Assembly (NCBI GenBank): GCA_041591915.1
Contig: JBFHRB010000088.1
Coordinates: 1 to 12,084, forward strand
Source: JBFHRB01 sp041591915
GTDB lineage: Bacteria > Actinomycetota > Nitriliruptoria > Nitriliruptorales > Nitriliruptoraceae
Length of the DNA stretch: 12,084 bases
Direction: 5' to 3'
In this document: piece after piece, positions 5,872 through 12,084 of the stretch
Numbering within the stretch: the stretch's first letter is position 1
Layout of the letters: each line of letters opens with the position of its first letter
Program-made: the position numbers and the translations under genes
The notes under the pieces: model-generated
Databases searched by the model: none
Told to the model about the DNA's origin: nothing
What the model saw: the letters and a program-made list of their open reading frames with translations, nothing else

Positions 5872-6521
5872 ACGACGAACGTCGACCGCGCGACGTGCGG
5901 GGGCAGCGTCGCCTCGCCCCGCACCCCGGCGATGCGGATGCCATCCCCGTCACCGCCGACCACTTCACCCGTCTTGCCGGGGATGAACCCCGCCTCGTCG
6001 AGCATGACCATGGCCTCGTCGTCGGTCTCGAGGACCTCGGCGATGCGCACGACCTCGACGCGACCCGGGCCGGCGTCACTGACGGCGACCGTCCCCGAGT
6101 GGTGCTTGACGTTCTTCGAACCGGGGATCGGCGAGCCGTGCGGGCACGAGCCGGGGTCGCCGAGGAGCTGGATGATCTTCTCCTCGACCTCGTCGGAGAT
6201 GACGTGCTCCCACTTGCAGGCCTCGTGGTGCGCCTTCGACCACTCGACCCCGATGACGTCCACGAGGAGGCGCTCGGCCAGTCGATGCTTGCGGACGACG
6301 GAGATGCCCAGGTCGCGACCGGTCTGGGTCAGGCGGATCACCCGGTCCTCGCCGACCTCGAGGTAGCCCTGCTCCTCGAGCCGCCCGACGGTCTCCGAGA
6401 CGGTGGGTGCGCTCAGGCCCAGCCGCTCGACCAGCCGCGCACGGAGTGGCTCGATCCCCTCCTCCTCCAGTTCGAGGATGGTCTCGAGGTACTCCTCGGT
6501 GGTGTCATGCAGGTCAGCCAC
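5862..6521 (-). CDS. ideR: DtxR/IdeR-family metal-dependent transcriptional repressor
   Basis: Iron-responsive repressor of 219 aa: winged-helix DNA-binding domain (1-72, with APTVSETVGRLEEQGYL as recognition region), dimerisation/metal domain (73-140), and SH3-like C-terminal domain (about 143-219). The numbering matches C. diphtheriae DtxR exactly at His79, Glu83, His98, Cys102, Glu105 and His106. Residue 10, Met in DtxR and IdeR, is Glu here (DTTEEYLE). GTG at 6521 was chosen because it opens the conserved ADLHDTTEEYLETI segment; GGAG at 6531-6534 is a distant ribosome-binding site. The long open frame further upstream lacks family similarity. It is divergent from the ATPase gene with a DtxR-like operator between them, so it likely controls iron uptake and perhaps itself. 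The family is certain; Fe versus Mn preference is not. Confidence 0.9.
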   Translation of the reverse strand: MADLHDTTEEYLETILELEEEGIEPLRARLVERLGLSAPTVSETVGRLEEQGYLEVGEDRVIRLTQTGRDLGISVVRKHRLAERLLVDVIGVEWSKAHHEACKWEHVISDEVEEKIIQLLGDPGSCPHGSPIPGSKNVKHHSGTVAVSDAGPGRVEVVRIAEVLETDDEAMVMLDEAGFIPGKTGEVVGGDGDGIRIAGVRGEATLPPHVARSTFVVPA

Positions 6522-6589
6522 GGTCGGCGGGCTCCGGTCGCGCTCGGGACGAAGGTGTTCGGTGCGCGCGCCGCAGGGCGGCCGGCACA

Positions 6590-6611
6590 GAGGTGAGGGT
6601 ACCCTTACCTC
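6590..6611. promoter_or_regulatory. Palindromic DtxR/IdeR-like operator in the repressor/ATPase divergent region
   Basis: AGGTGAGGGT (6591-6600) faces ACCCTTACCT (6601-6610), a palindrome with one mismatch per half, flanked by a G/C pair at 6590 and 6611. It can be read as two DtxR boxes overlapping by a 5-bp shift. Window 6594-6612 matches 15 of 19 positions of the consensus TWAGGTWAGSCTWACCTWA, and window 6589-6607 matches 14 of 19. It lies 69 bp upstream of the repressor start and 35 bp upstream of the proposed ATPase start. Confidence 0.65.
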
Positions 6612-6634
6612 ACTCGCGACACCCGCCGAAACCC

Positions 6635-6648
6635 GGAGGCGAGCGCTG
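6635..6648 (+). promoter_or_regulatory. Strong ribosome-binding site in front of a CTG codon
   Basis: GGAGG at 6635-6639, then 6 nt, then CTG at 6646-6648 in frame with the ATPase. No ATG, GTG or TTG occurs in this frame between the operator and the Walker A region, so this site decides the start. It suggests initiation at CTG. The rival is GTG 6562, preceded by GAAGG (6551-6555), which would place the operator inside the coding region. Confidence 0.55.
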
Positions 6649-7722
6649 AGCGCGACCCCCACCACGTCCGAGAGCCCCGCCGGCGCCGACACCGCGCCGG
6701 CGCTGCGCTGCCGGGGGATCCGTCGCTCGTTCGGGGAGACCGTTGCCCTCGATGGCCTCGACCTGACGGTCCGCCCAGGCTCCGTCGTCGCCCTCCTCGG
6801 CCCATCCGGATGCGGGAAGACCACCGCCCTGCGCGTCATCGCGGGCCTCGAGGGACTCGACGCCGGCTGCGTCGAGATCGCCGGGCGCACCGTCGCCGAG
6901 GCGGGTCGCTCGGTGGCCCCGGAGGACCGCCGGGTCGGGCTCGTGTTCCAGGACTACGCACTCTTCCCGCACCTGAACGTCGAGCAGAACGTCGCCTACG
7001 GCCTGCGGGGGCTGGGTCGCGAGACGCGCCACGACCGGGTGACCGAGGCGCTGACGCTCGTGGGACTGCAGGGCCTGGGCCAGCGCTACCCCGACGAGCT
7101 CAGCGGCGGCCAGCAGCAGCGCGTCGCCCTCGCCCGCGCCCTCGCGCCACGACCCGCGCTCATCCTACTCGACGAGCCGTTCTCGAACCTCGACGCGACC
7201 CTGCGCGCCACGGTGCGGGCAGAGGTGCGTGAGATCCTGCGGCGCGCGGAGGCGACCGCGGTGTTCGTCACGCACGACCAGGAGGAAGCGCTGTCGACCG
7301 CGGACGAGGTCGCCGTCATGAAGGCCGGGCGGATCCACCAGGTCGCGAGTCCATCCGTGCTCTACCAACGCCCGGCCGATGCCTTCGTCGCGATGTTCGT
7401 CGGCGATGCCGACGTGCTGCCGGGTCGGCGCGCCAGCAACTTCTTCATCGAGACCTCGCTCGGGAGGCTCTCCACGACGGACGCGGTCACCACCAGCGAC
7501 GTATCCGTCGTCATCCGGCCCGAGGCCGTCACCGTCCGTCCCTCGTCCCTGGGGACGGCCACCGTGCGCCACCTGCAGTACTTCGGGCACGACCAGCTGA
7601 TCGAGCTCGAGCTCGCCGACGGCACGCTCGTCCGATCCCGGCAGGGACCCGACGTCCAGGTCGCCACGGGCGACCGGGTGGTCGCCGAGGTGTCCGGGTC
7701 CGTGGTGACGTTCCCCGCCTGA
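6646..7722 (+). CDS. fbpC: ABC transporter ATPase, ferric-iron type (FbpC-like), apparent CTG start
   Basis: Cytoplasmic ATPase that powers uptake through the permease encoded downstream; 358 aa from the proposed CTG. Walker A GPSGCGKT (52-59), Q-loop FQDYALFPH (101-109), signature LSGGQQQR (152-159), Walker B ALILLDEP (171-178) with D-loop SNLD, and switch His210 in VTHDQ. The C-terminal part (about 245-358) fits a TOBE-type regulatory domain. All nucleotide-binding residues are present. The order is ATPase, binding protein, permease, unlike the usual A-B-C, with a separate regulatory gap of 157 bp before the binding-protein gene. A DtxR-like operator upstream suggests iron repression. The substrate is inferred from the neighbours; sequence alone also allows the related sulfate, thiamine or putrescine importer ATPases. 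Confidence 0.87.
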   Translation: MSATPTTSESPAGADTAPALRCRGIRRSFGETVALDGLDLTVRPGSVVALLGPSGCGKTTALRVIAGLEGLDAGCVEIAGRTVAEAGRSVAPEDRRVGLVFQDYALFPHLNVEQNVAYGLRGLGRETRHDRVTEALTLVGLQGLGQRYPDELSGGQQQRVALARALAPRPALILLDEPFSNLDATLRATVRAEVREILRRAEATAVFVTHDQEEALSTADEVAVMKAGRIHQVASPSVLYQRPADAFVAMFVGDADVLPGRRASNFFIETSLGRLSTTDAVTTSDVSVVIRPEAVTVRPSSLGTATVRHLQYFGHDQLIELELADGTLVRSRQGPDVQVATGDRVVAEVSGSVVTFPA

Positions 7723-7789
7723 TCGCGAGGACGCAGCGGCGCGCGTCGTCCGCACCCGGTCGACACCGAGTTGCAGACCCCTCGGCACA

Positions 7790-7808
7790 TGTGGTTAGGC
7801 TTACCTCA
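7790..7808 (+). promoter_or_regulatory. DtxR/IdeR box upstream of the binding-protein gene
   Basis: The 19-mer TGTGGTTAGGCTTACCTCA matches 16 of 19 positions of TWAGGTWAGSCTWACCTWA, with the whole core GGTTAGGCTTACCT intact. It lies 71 bp upstream of the ATG. A possible promoter is TTGCAG (7771-7776) with TAGGCT (7796-7801) at 19-bp spacing; the box would then cover the -10, as in known DtxR targets. The promoter call is weak, the operator call good. Confidence 0.75.
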
Positions 7809-7879
7809 CTAAGGGCATCCTAAGTAGCCGCGCCCGGCGGCCGGCCCGCACCCACCACCGTGTCGAAGGGGACCAACCC

Positions 7880-8932
7880 ATGCGCACCCGCCGCATCCTC
7901 AGCCTCCTCGCTGCCAGCGCCATCGCCCTCACGGCGTGCGCCGGCGGCACCGAGACCGCCGACGAGACCGACAGCACGGGCGAGACCGGAACGGACACGT
8001 CCACCGACGCCGGCCCCCTCGTCGTCTACTCCGGTCGCAGCGACTCGCTCATCGGCCCACTCGTCGAGCGCTACGAGCAGGAGACGGGTGTCGAGGTCGA
8101 GGTGAAGTACGACGACACCGCGAACCTCGCCCTGCTCCTCGCGACCGAGGGCGACGCCACACCTGCCGACGTCTTCCTCGCCCAGTCCCCCGGTGCGGTC
8201 GGCTTCGCGGCCGGCAAGGGGGTCCTCGGGACCCTCGACGCGGACACGCTGTCGCAGGTCGACGAGCGCTGGCGTGCCGCGGACGGCTCCTGGATCGGCG
8301 TGACGCTGCGGGTCCGGACCCTCGTCTACAACACCGACGAGGTGGACGCCGCCGACCTCCCGGCATCCGTCGACGACCTCACCGACGAGGCGTACCGCGG
8401 CCGCTTCGGCGTCGCCCCGACCAACGGTTCCTTCCAGGACTTCGTCACCGCCATGCGCCTGGAGCGCGGCGACGAGGCCACGCTCGAGTGGCTCGAGGGC
8501 ATCGCCACCAACGAGCCGGGGATCTACCCCAAGAACTCCGCCATCGTCGACGCCGTCGCGCGTGGCGAGATCGAGATGGGGCTGGTGAACCACTACTACA
8601 ACCTGCGCCACCTGGCGGAGAACCCCGAGGCGCCGAGCACGAACCACTTCTTCAGCAACGACATCGGCAGCTTCGCGATGGTGTCGACGGCCAGTGTCAC
8701 CGCGACGTCCACGCACCCGCAGGCCCAGGCCTTCGTGGCGTGGCTGCTCGGCCAGGACGCACAGGAGTACTTCCGGTCGGAGACGTTCGAGTACCCGCTC
8801 TCCGGCGGCCTCCAGCCCGCGGAGGGCCTACCGTCGCTGGCGGACCTGCAACTTCCCGACATCAACGTGGCGGAGCTCGATGACCTCGAGACGACCACCG
8901 ACCTGATCCGCGAGAGTGGCCTCACCAGCTGA
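7880..8932 (+). CDS. fbpA: Iron ABC transporter substrate-binding lipoprotein (FbpA-like)
   Basis: Surface lipoprotein of 350 aa that would capture ferric iron and deliver it to the permease. Signal peptide with lipobox LTAC and lipid-anchored Cys20, a Thr/Glu/Asp-rich tether (21-45), then a periplasmic-binding fold starting LVVYSGRSDSLIGPLVERYE. Later family segments include LVYNTDEV, a PTNGSFQDFV block, and NHYYNLR with adjacent Tyr239-Tyr240, the position where FbpA-class proteins bind ferric iron. ATG 7880 is preceded by GAAGGGG (7865-7871). A DtxR box lies upstream. The end overlaps the permease start by 17 bp, so the two are co-transcribed. Length and motifs are normal for the FbpA/FutA group; ferric rather than other anion or sugar ligand is well supported by the paired Tyr and the operator. 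Confidence 0.9.
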   Translation: MRTRRILSLLAASAIALTACAGGTETADETDSTGETGTDTSTDAGPLVVYSGRSDSLIGPLVERYEQETGVEVEVKYDDTANLALLLATEGDATPADVFLAQSPGAVGFAAGKGVLGTLDADTLSQVDERWRAADGSWIGVTLRVRTLVYNTDEVDAADLPASVDDLTDEAYRGRFGVAPTNGSFQDFVTAMRLERGDEATLEWLEGIATNEPGIYPKNSAIVDAVARGEIEMGLVNHYYNLRHLAENPEAPSTNHFFSNDIGSFAMVSTASVTATSTHPQAQAFVAWLLGQDAQEYFRSETFEYPLSGGLQPAEGLPSLADLQLPDINVAELDDLETTTDLIRESGLTS

Positions 8933-10565
8933 CATCGCCGACCCAGTCGCCGCCGGGCTGCCTGCCCGGCGGCTTCGGCGTGTCGGCGGTCCGCCGGCGT
9001 CGTTGCGGGTCGCCGCCCTCGCGGCGGGCCTCATGTTCGCCGCGCCCTTCGCCTACCTCGCCTGGCGCAACGCCGCAGATCTCGGCGGCTTCATCGACGC
9101 CCTCTCGACGAGCAGGACCCTCGCGCCACTGGCGCGCAGTCTCGCCCTGGCGACCACGGTCAGCCTGCTGACCGCGATCATCGGCACGGGCAGCGCCTGG
9201 CTGGTGCAGCGCACCGACCTGCCGGGCCGGCGACTGCTCCGGGTGGTCCTGCCGCTGCCCCTCGTCCTCCCGAGCTTCATCGGCGCCTTCGCCCTCATCG
9301 CCGCCCTCGCACCAGGCGGGCTGGCGGAGCAGCTCCTCTCCCCGCTCGGTGTCGGCGCTCCGGACATCCGCGGGTTCCTCGGTGCGACGCTCGTCCTCAC
9401 GGTCCTCAGCTACCCGTACGTCTACCTGCCGGTCGCTGCACGCCTCACACAGCTCCCGCCGTCGCTCGAGGAGGCGGCGCGGCTGTTCGGTCGACGCCCG
9501 CTCGAGGTGTTCCGCGAGATCGTCCTCCCCCAGATCCGCTCCGCGATCCTGGCCGGCACGCTGCTCGTGTTCCTGTACGCGATCAGCGACTTCGGTGCGG
9601 TCACGCTGATGGGCTTCGAGACGCTCACGCCGGCGATCTACGCGACCCGCCTCTTCGACCAGACGACGTCCCTGGCGCTCAGCCTCCAGCTCGGGGTGCT
9701 GGCGTTGCTGGTGGTCGTGCTGGAGCGGATCGGGCTCGGCAGCAAGGAGGCCAGGACCGAGCGTGGGGCCGTCCCGCTGACCCTGCAACTGGGCCGCTGG
9801 AAGCCCTGGGCGATGACCGGCGTCTACGGCGTGCTGGCCGTCTCGCTCGCGCTCCCGGGCGCCGTCCTCGTGTACTGGGCCGTGCGCGGGATCGTGCGCG
9901 GATCGACCCGGGCGAGCGCCGTCGTCGCCGACCTGTCCTCCCTCGTCGAACCCGCGATCAACACCGCCGTCGTCTCCATCACCGCGGCCGTGGTCACGGT
10001 GGTCGTCGTCCTGCCGGTGGCGTTCCTGAGCGGCCGCTACCGCAGCCGGCTCGGACAGGCCGCCAACGCCTTCGTCGTCGCGGGCTTCGCCCTCCCGGGC
10101 CTCGCGCTCGCCCTGGCGCTGGTCGTCTGGGCGCTCAAGGCGCCCGGGCCCCTACGCGGGCTGTACCAGACGCAGACGCTGCTGGTCTTCGCGTACGTGA
10201 TCCACTTCGGCGCGCAGGCGCTGAGGTCGGCTGAGGTCGCGGTCAACTCCGTCCCGCGCCGGCTCGGCGACGCCGCGCGGGTCCTCGGCGCGGCCCGTTG
10301 GCGGCGGTTGTTCACGGTCGAGTTGCCGCTGATGCTGCCGGGGCTGCTGGCTGGTGGCGGGCTGGTGCTGCTGTCGAGCATGAAGGAGCTGCCCGCGACG
10401 TTGCTCCTCGCCCCACCCGGCTTCGAGACGCTGGCGACGAAGATCTGGAACGCGACCGAGGATGCGTACCTCGCCGATGCATCCATCGCCTCGCTGGTCC
10501 TCATCGCCCTGTCGGGCGTCCTGACCTGGGTGCTGGTGGTGCGGCGGAGTGAGGGGCTGCGCTGA
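8916..10565 (+). CDS. fbpB: Iron ABC transporter permease, fused double-domain (FbpB-like)
   Basis: Inner-membrane permease of 549 aa with two tandem MetI-like permease domains in one chain, as in FbpB/FutB. Hydrophobic helices start at about residue 31 (VAALAAGLMFAAPFAYLAW) and continue through both halves. The two cytoplasmic coupling loops for the ATPase are EEAARLFGRRPLEVFREIVL (about 185-204) and GDAARVLGAARWRRLFTVEL (about 450-469). GTG 8916 overlaps the binding-protein gene by 17 bp but has no good ribosome-binding site, and the first 29 residues (rich in Pro, Arg, Ala) resemble nothing. An in-frame TTG at 9003 would start the protein just before the first helix and put the hairpin at 8949-8973 outside the coding region. 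Function is confident, start is not. Confidence 0.88.
   Translation: MASPADIADPVAAGLPARRLRRVGGPPASLRVAALAAGLMFAAPFAYLAWRNAADLGGFIDALSTSRTLAPLARSLALATTVSLLTAIIGTGSAWLVQRTDLPGRRLLRVVLPLPLVLPSFIGAFALIAALAPGGLAEQLLSPLGVGAPDIRGFLGATLVLTVLSYPYVYLPVAARLTQLPPSLEEAARLFGRRPLEVFREIVLPQIRSAILAGTLLVFLYAISDFGAVTLMGFETLTPAIYATRLFDQTTSLALSLQLGVLALLVVVLERIGLGSKEARTERGAVPLTLQLGRWKPWAMTGVYGVLAVSLALPGAVLVYWAVRGIVRGSTRASAVVADLSSLVEPAINTAVVSITAAVVTVVVVLPVAFLSGRYRSRLGQAANAFVVAGFALPGLALALALVVWALKAPGPLRGLYQTQTLLVFAYVIHFGAQALRSAEVAVNSVPRRLGDAARVLGAARWRRLFTVELPLMLPGLLAGGGLVLLSSMKELPATLLLAPPGFETLATKIWNATEDAYLADASIASLVLIALSGVLTWVLVVRRSEGLR
8949..8973 (+). other. Perfect 10-bp hairpin just after the binding-protein stop codon
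   Basis: GCCGCCGGGC (8949-8958), loop TGCCT, GCCCGGCGGC (8964-8973). It begins 17 bp after the fbpA-like stop and falls inside the first 20 codons of the permease if that starts at 8916. Stem-loops at this junction in importer operons often stabilise or attenuate the message so that more binding protein than permease is made. Here that is an inference. Confidence 0.5.
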
Positions 10566-10581
10566 CCGATACGGTCGCACC

Positions 10582-11217
10582 GTGCTTCCGACCGAGCCAT
10601 ACCTGAGCCAACACGCCCTCTGGCCCACCGAGGGTCGACACATCCTCGCCTGCCACGACGACGAGACCGTCGTCGTCTACCCGGCCTACCGCCCGGTGAT
10701 CGGCGAGTACGCGGCGCGCCATCAACGCTTCGGCGGTGAGTTCAGCCTCTCGCGCATGAGTTGGATCAAGCCGAACTTCCTCTGGATGATGTACCGCTCG
10801 GGATGGGGGACGAAGGAGGGCCAGGAGGTCACCCTGGCGGTGCGCCTGAGGCGAGCCTTCTTCGACGAGATCCTGCGCACAGCCGTGCCGTCGAGCTTCG
10901 ACGGGACATCGCACGGCTCCCGCGAAGCCTGGCGCGATGCCGTGCGATCGTCGGAGGTGCGCCTGCAGTGGGACCCCGACCACGATCCGACCGGACGCCG
11001 ATCGGATCGACGAGCGATCCAGCTCGGACTGCGTGGCCGGACGTTGCGCCGCTACGCCGAGGAGGAGCCGCTCGAGATCCTCGACCTCAGCGGATTCGTC
11101 GCCGAGCAGCGCTCGAACGTCGGGGGCAGCCACGCCGGGCTGTCGACGCCGCGCGAGCGGGTGTACCGGCCCAAGGACCCAACGATCTCGCAGCGCCTGG
11201 GCCTCGACGTCACCTGA
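10582..11217 (+). CDS. DUF4291 family protein
   Basis: Uncharacterised protein of 211 aa that I recognise as DUF4291 from RHILACHDDETVVVYPAYRP near the N-terminus, the hallmark SWIKPNFLWMMYRSGWGTKE block, the charged RRAFFDEIL region and the C-terminal PRERVYRPKDP. No signal peptide or membrane segment, so it is probably cytosolic. GTG 10582 puts the conserved part near the N-terminus; GTG 10549 would add 11 residues and overlap the permease by 17 bp. Neither has a clear ribosome-binding site. It follows the permease closely (16 bp), so read-through from the iron operon is possible, but nothing links it to iron. Its end converges within 4 bp on a minus-strand gene. The molecular role of the family is not known to me. 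Confidence 0.85.
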   Translation: MLPTEPYLSQHALWPTEGRHILACHDDETVVVYPAYRPVIGEYAARHQRFGGEFSLSRMSWIKPNFLWMMYRSGWGTKEGQEVTLAVRLRRAFFDEILRTAVPSSFDGTSHGSREAWRDAVRSSEVRLQWDPDHDPTGRRSDRRAIQLGLRGRTLRRYAEEEPLEILDLSGFVAEQRSNVGGSHAGLSTPRERVYRPKDPTISQRLGLDVT

Positions 11218-11226
11218 CCGGTCAGG
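11213..11226. other. 14-bp palindrome holding the stop codons of two convergent genes
   Basis: CCTGACCGGTCAGG is a perfect palindrome. TGA at 11215-11217 ends the plus-strand DUF4291 gene, and TCA at 11222-11224 is the TGA of the minus-strand membrane-protein gene, placed symmetrically 4 bp apart. A loopless stem this short is a weak terminator at best. Confidence 0.5.
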
Positions 11227-11638
11227 CCTCCTCGCGTGCGCGCGAGGGAGCGTCGTCGCGACGGGCCGGCCGACGCAGCGCATCGCGCAGGGCTGCCTCG
11301 CCCGTGTCGAGCTCGAGCACGCGTTCCGCCGTCGTCAGACGCTCACGCTCGAGAGCGGCAAGTTCGCGCTCGGCCTCGATCTCCTTCATCCGCAGCTCGT
11401 GCTTGTGGTCGAGCAGGTAGCGGCCGCCCCACGTCGCGCTCCCGACCGTCACCAACGCGGTGAGTGGCCACTGGACGGCCTGCAGCAGGTCGGGGACCGC
11501 ATCGCCGAGGATGGCCACGAGCGGGATGGCCAGCGCAGCGAGCGGGATGGCGAGCGCCCAGTGCCAGGTCGAACGGCCATGGCCTGCTTGCTCGGGCTCG
11601 GCGCCCGGTGGCGGCAGGGGGAGATCCGGTCGCGCCAT
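11222..11638 (-). CDS. Small two-helix membrane protein with coiled-coil tail
   Basis: Hypothetical membrane protein of 138 aa. A Pro-rich head (1-22) is followed by two hydrophobic segments (about 25-44, WHWALAIPLAALAIPLVAIL, and about 52-70, ending VTVGSATW). A long charged helix (about 76-120: DHKHELRMKEIEAERELAAL onward) is very likely a coiled coil, and the tail is rich in Arg and Glu. Both ends of the membrane hairpin are probably cytoplasmic. ATG 11638 is preceded by AGGA at 11646-11649, inside the upstream crotonase gene. That gene's TGA is separated from the ATG by one base (TGAGATG), so translation is probably coupled. I do not recognise a family; function unknown. Length and hydropathy suggest a complete protein. 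Confidence 0.75.
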   Translation of the reverse strand: MARPDLPLPPPGAEPEQAGHGRSTWHWALAIPLAALAIPLVAILGDAVPDLLQAVQWPLTALVTVGSATWGGRYLLDHKHELRMKEIEAERELAALERERLTTAERVLELDTGEAALRDALRRPARRDDAPSRAREEA

Positions 11639-11639
11639 C

Positions 11640-12084
11640 TCAGCGTCCTGTGAACCTGGCCTTCCTGCGCTCCAGGAACGAGCGCACGCCCTCCTGAGCG
11701 TCCTCCGAGCCCATGGTCGGTGTCAACTGGGCGGCGAGGTGGTCGCGTGCTGCCGCCTCCCCCTGATCGCGGCCGATGCGTGCGTTCGCGAGCGTCACCT
11801 GCACGCCCCGTGGCGCCTGCTCCGCGATGAGGTGCGCGAGCTCCTTCGCTCGTTGCAGCTGCTGGCCTGAGGGCACGACCTCCTGCACGAGCCCGATCCG
11901 GTGTGCCTCCTCCGCGCCGAACTCCTCGGCGGTCAGCAGGAACCGCATCGCGTTGCCCCAGCCGAGGCGCTCGGGTGCGCGGAACGTCCCGCCACCGAAC
12001 GGGAAGATGCCGCGCGCGATCTCGAGCTGCGCGAAGCGCACGTCGTCGGCGGCGACGACGATGTCCGCCGCGAGGGCCAGCTCG
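11640..12084 (-). CDS. Enoyl-CoA hydratase/isomerase (crotonase) family, C-terminal part
   Basis: The C-terminal 147 codons of a crotonase-superfamily protein; the start lies beyond the window. The frame stays open from 12083 to the TGA at 11640. It opens with ELALAADIVVAADD, giving the first catalytic Glu (codon 12081-12083); FAQLEIARG supplies the second Glu exactly 20 residues later, the spacing of Glu144/Glu164 in rat enoyl-CoA hydratase. FPFGGGTFR corresponds to the usual PGAGGTQR turn, EEFGAEEAHRIGLVQEVV is the typical next block, and the end (SFLERRKARFTGR) is the normal C-terminus. Both catalytic Glu suggest a hydratase, but substrate is open because crotonases are diverse. The gene is probably co-translated with the small membrane protein 1 bp downstream. 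Confidence 0.88.
   Translation of the reverse strand, partial: ELALAADIVVAADDVRFAQLEIARGIFPFGGGTFRAPERLGWGNAMRFLLTAEEFGAEEAHRIGLVQEVVPSGQQLQRAKELAHLIAEQAPRGVQVTLANARIGRDQGEAAARDHLAAQLTPTMGSEDAQEGVRSFLERRKARFTGR

Noticed and set aside
3674..5986. 770-codon plus-strand open frame opposite the secreted hydrolase
   Set aside because: It is antisense to a gene with signal peptide and full catalytic triad, runs across the tandem repeats, and its translation has no recognisable domain.
6403..6645. Upstream extension of the ATPase frame to an ATG inside the repressor gene
   Set aside because: It would run antisense through the repressor's start and the operator, and the peptide shows no family similarity; the strong ribosome-binding site at 6635 supports a later start.
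6522..6890. Upstream extension of the DtxR-type repressor frame
   Set aside because: The extra N-terminal residues are Arg/Ser/Pro-rich, antisense to the ATPase start and cross the operator; family similarity begins exactly at the GTG at 6521.
7807..7826. Second DtxR half-site cluster (CTAAGG, CCTAAG) next to the box at 7790-7808
   Set aside because: The two elements are not inverted repeats of each other and do not align with the 19-bp consensus.
7820..8716. 298-codon minus-strand open frame opposite the iron-binding lipoprotein
   Set aside because: It is a shadow frame of a well-supported lipoprotein gene; translation is Gly/Val/Arg/Glu-rich without motifs.

Overview
The window is very GC-rich, uses GTG starts often, and encodes an MprAB-like two-component system, a DtxR/IdeR-type iron repressor and an Fbp-type iron ABC transporter. 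This points to a high-GC actinobacterium (Actinomycetota). Genus cannot be decided from the sequence; a deep-branching, non-mycobacterial lineage is only a guess.

Left block (1-3600, minus strand). In transcription order it holds two tandem paralogous small secreted proteins (3504 to 3019, then 2861 to 2448), an MprA-like response regulator (2369 to 1683), an MprB-like histidine kinase overlapping it by 4 bp (1686 to 292), a strong hairpin, and the start of a membrane-protein gene cut by the window edge. The striking signal is an 11-bp-period direct repeat with core CTGAG (CTCAG on the coding strand). It lies about 50-60 bp upstream of the start codon of each secreted paralog (4 and 2 copies) and of the regulator gene (2 copies). 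This is how OmpR-family regulators read DNA, so the block looks like a self-contained, probably autoregulated envelope-stress circuit whose main outputs are two secreted helical proteins.

Middle block (3716-6521, minus strand). A secreted S15/CocE-type serine peptidase or hydrolase follows a DtxR/IdeR-family metal repressor. Short tandem repeats that look like copies of the 3' ends of these two genes lie just beyond each stop codon.

Iron block (6521-10565). The repressor is divergent from an ABC ATPase gene (fbpC-like), with an imperfect palindrome resembling two overlapping DtxR boxes between them. A second, very good DtxR box precedes the lipoprotein binding-protein gene (fbpA-like), which overlaps the double-length permease gene (fbpB-like). 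A plausible reading is iron-repressed uptake of ferric iron, with the regulator encoded next door. The ATPase gene seems to lack an ordinary start codon and may begin at CTG.

Right block (10582-12084). A DUF4291 gene on the plus strand converges, within 4 bp, on a minus-strand pair: a two-helix membrane protein with a coiled-coil tail and, 1 bp upstream of it, an enoyl-CoA hydratase/isomerase-family gene that runs off the window. No rRNA, tRNA, CRISPR array, insertion sequence or phage gene was seen, and no gene-free gap exceeds 300 bp.
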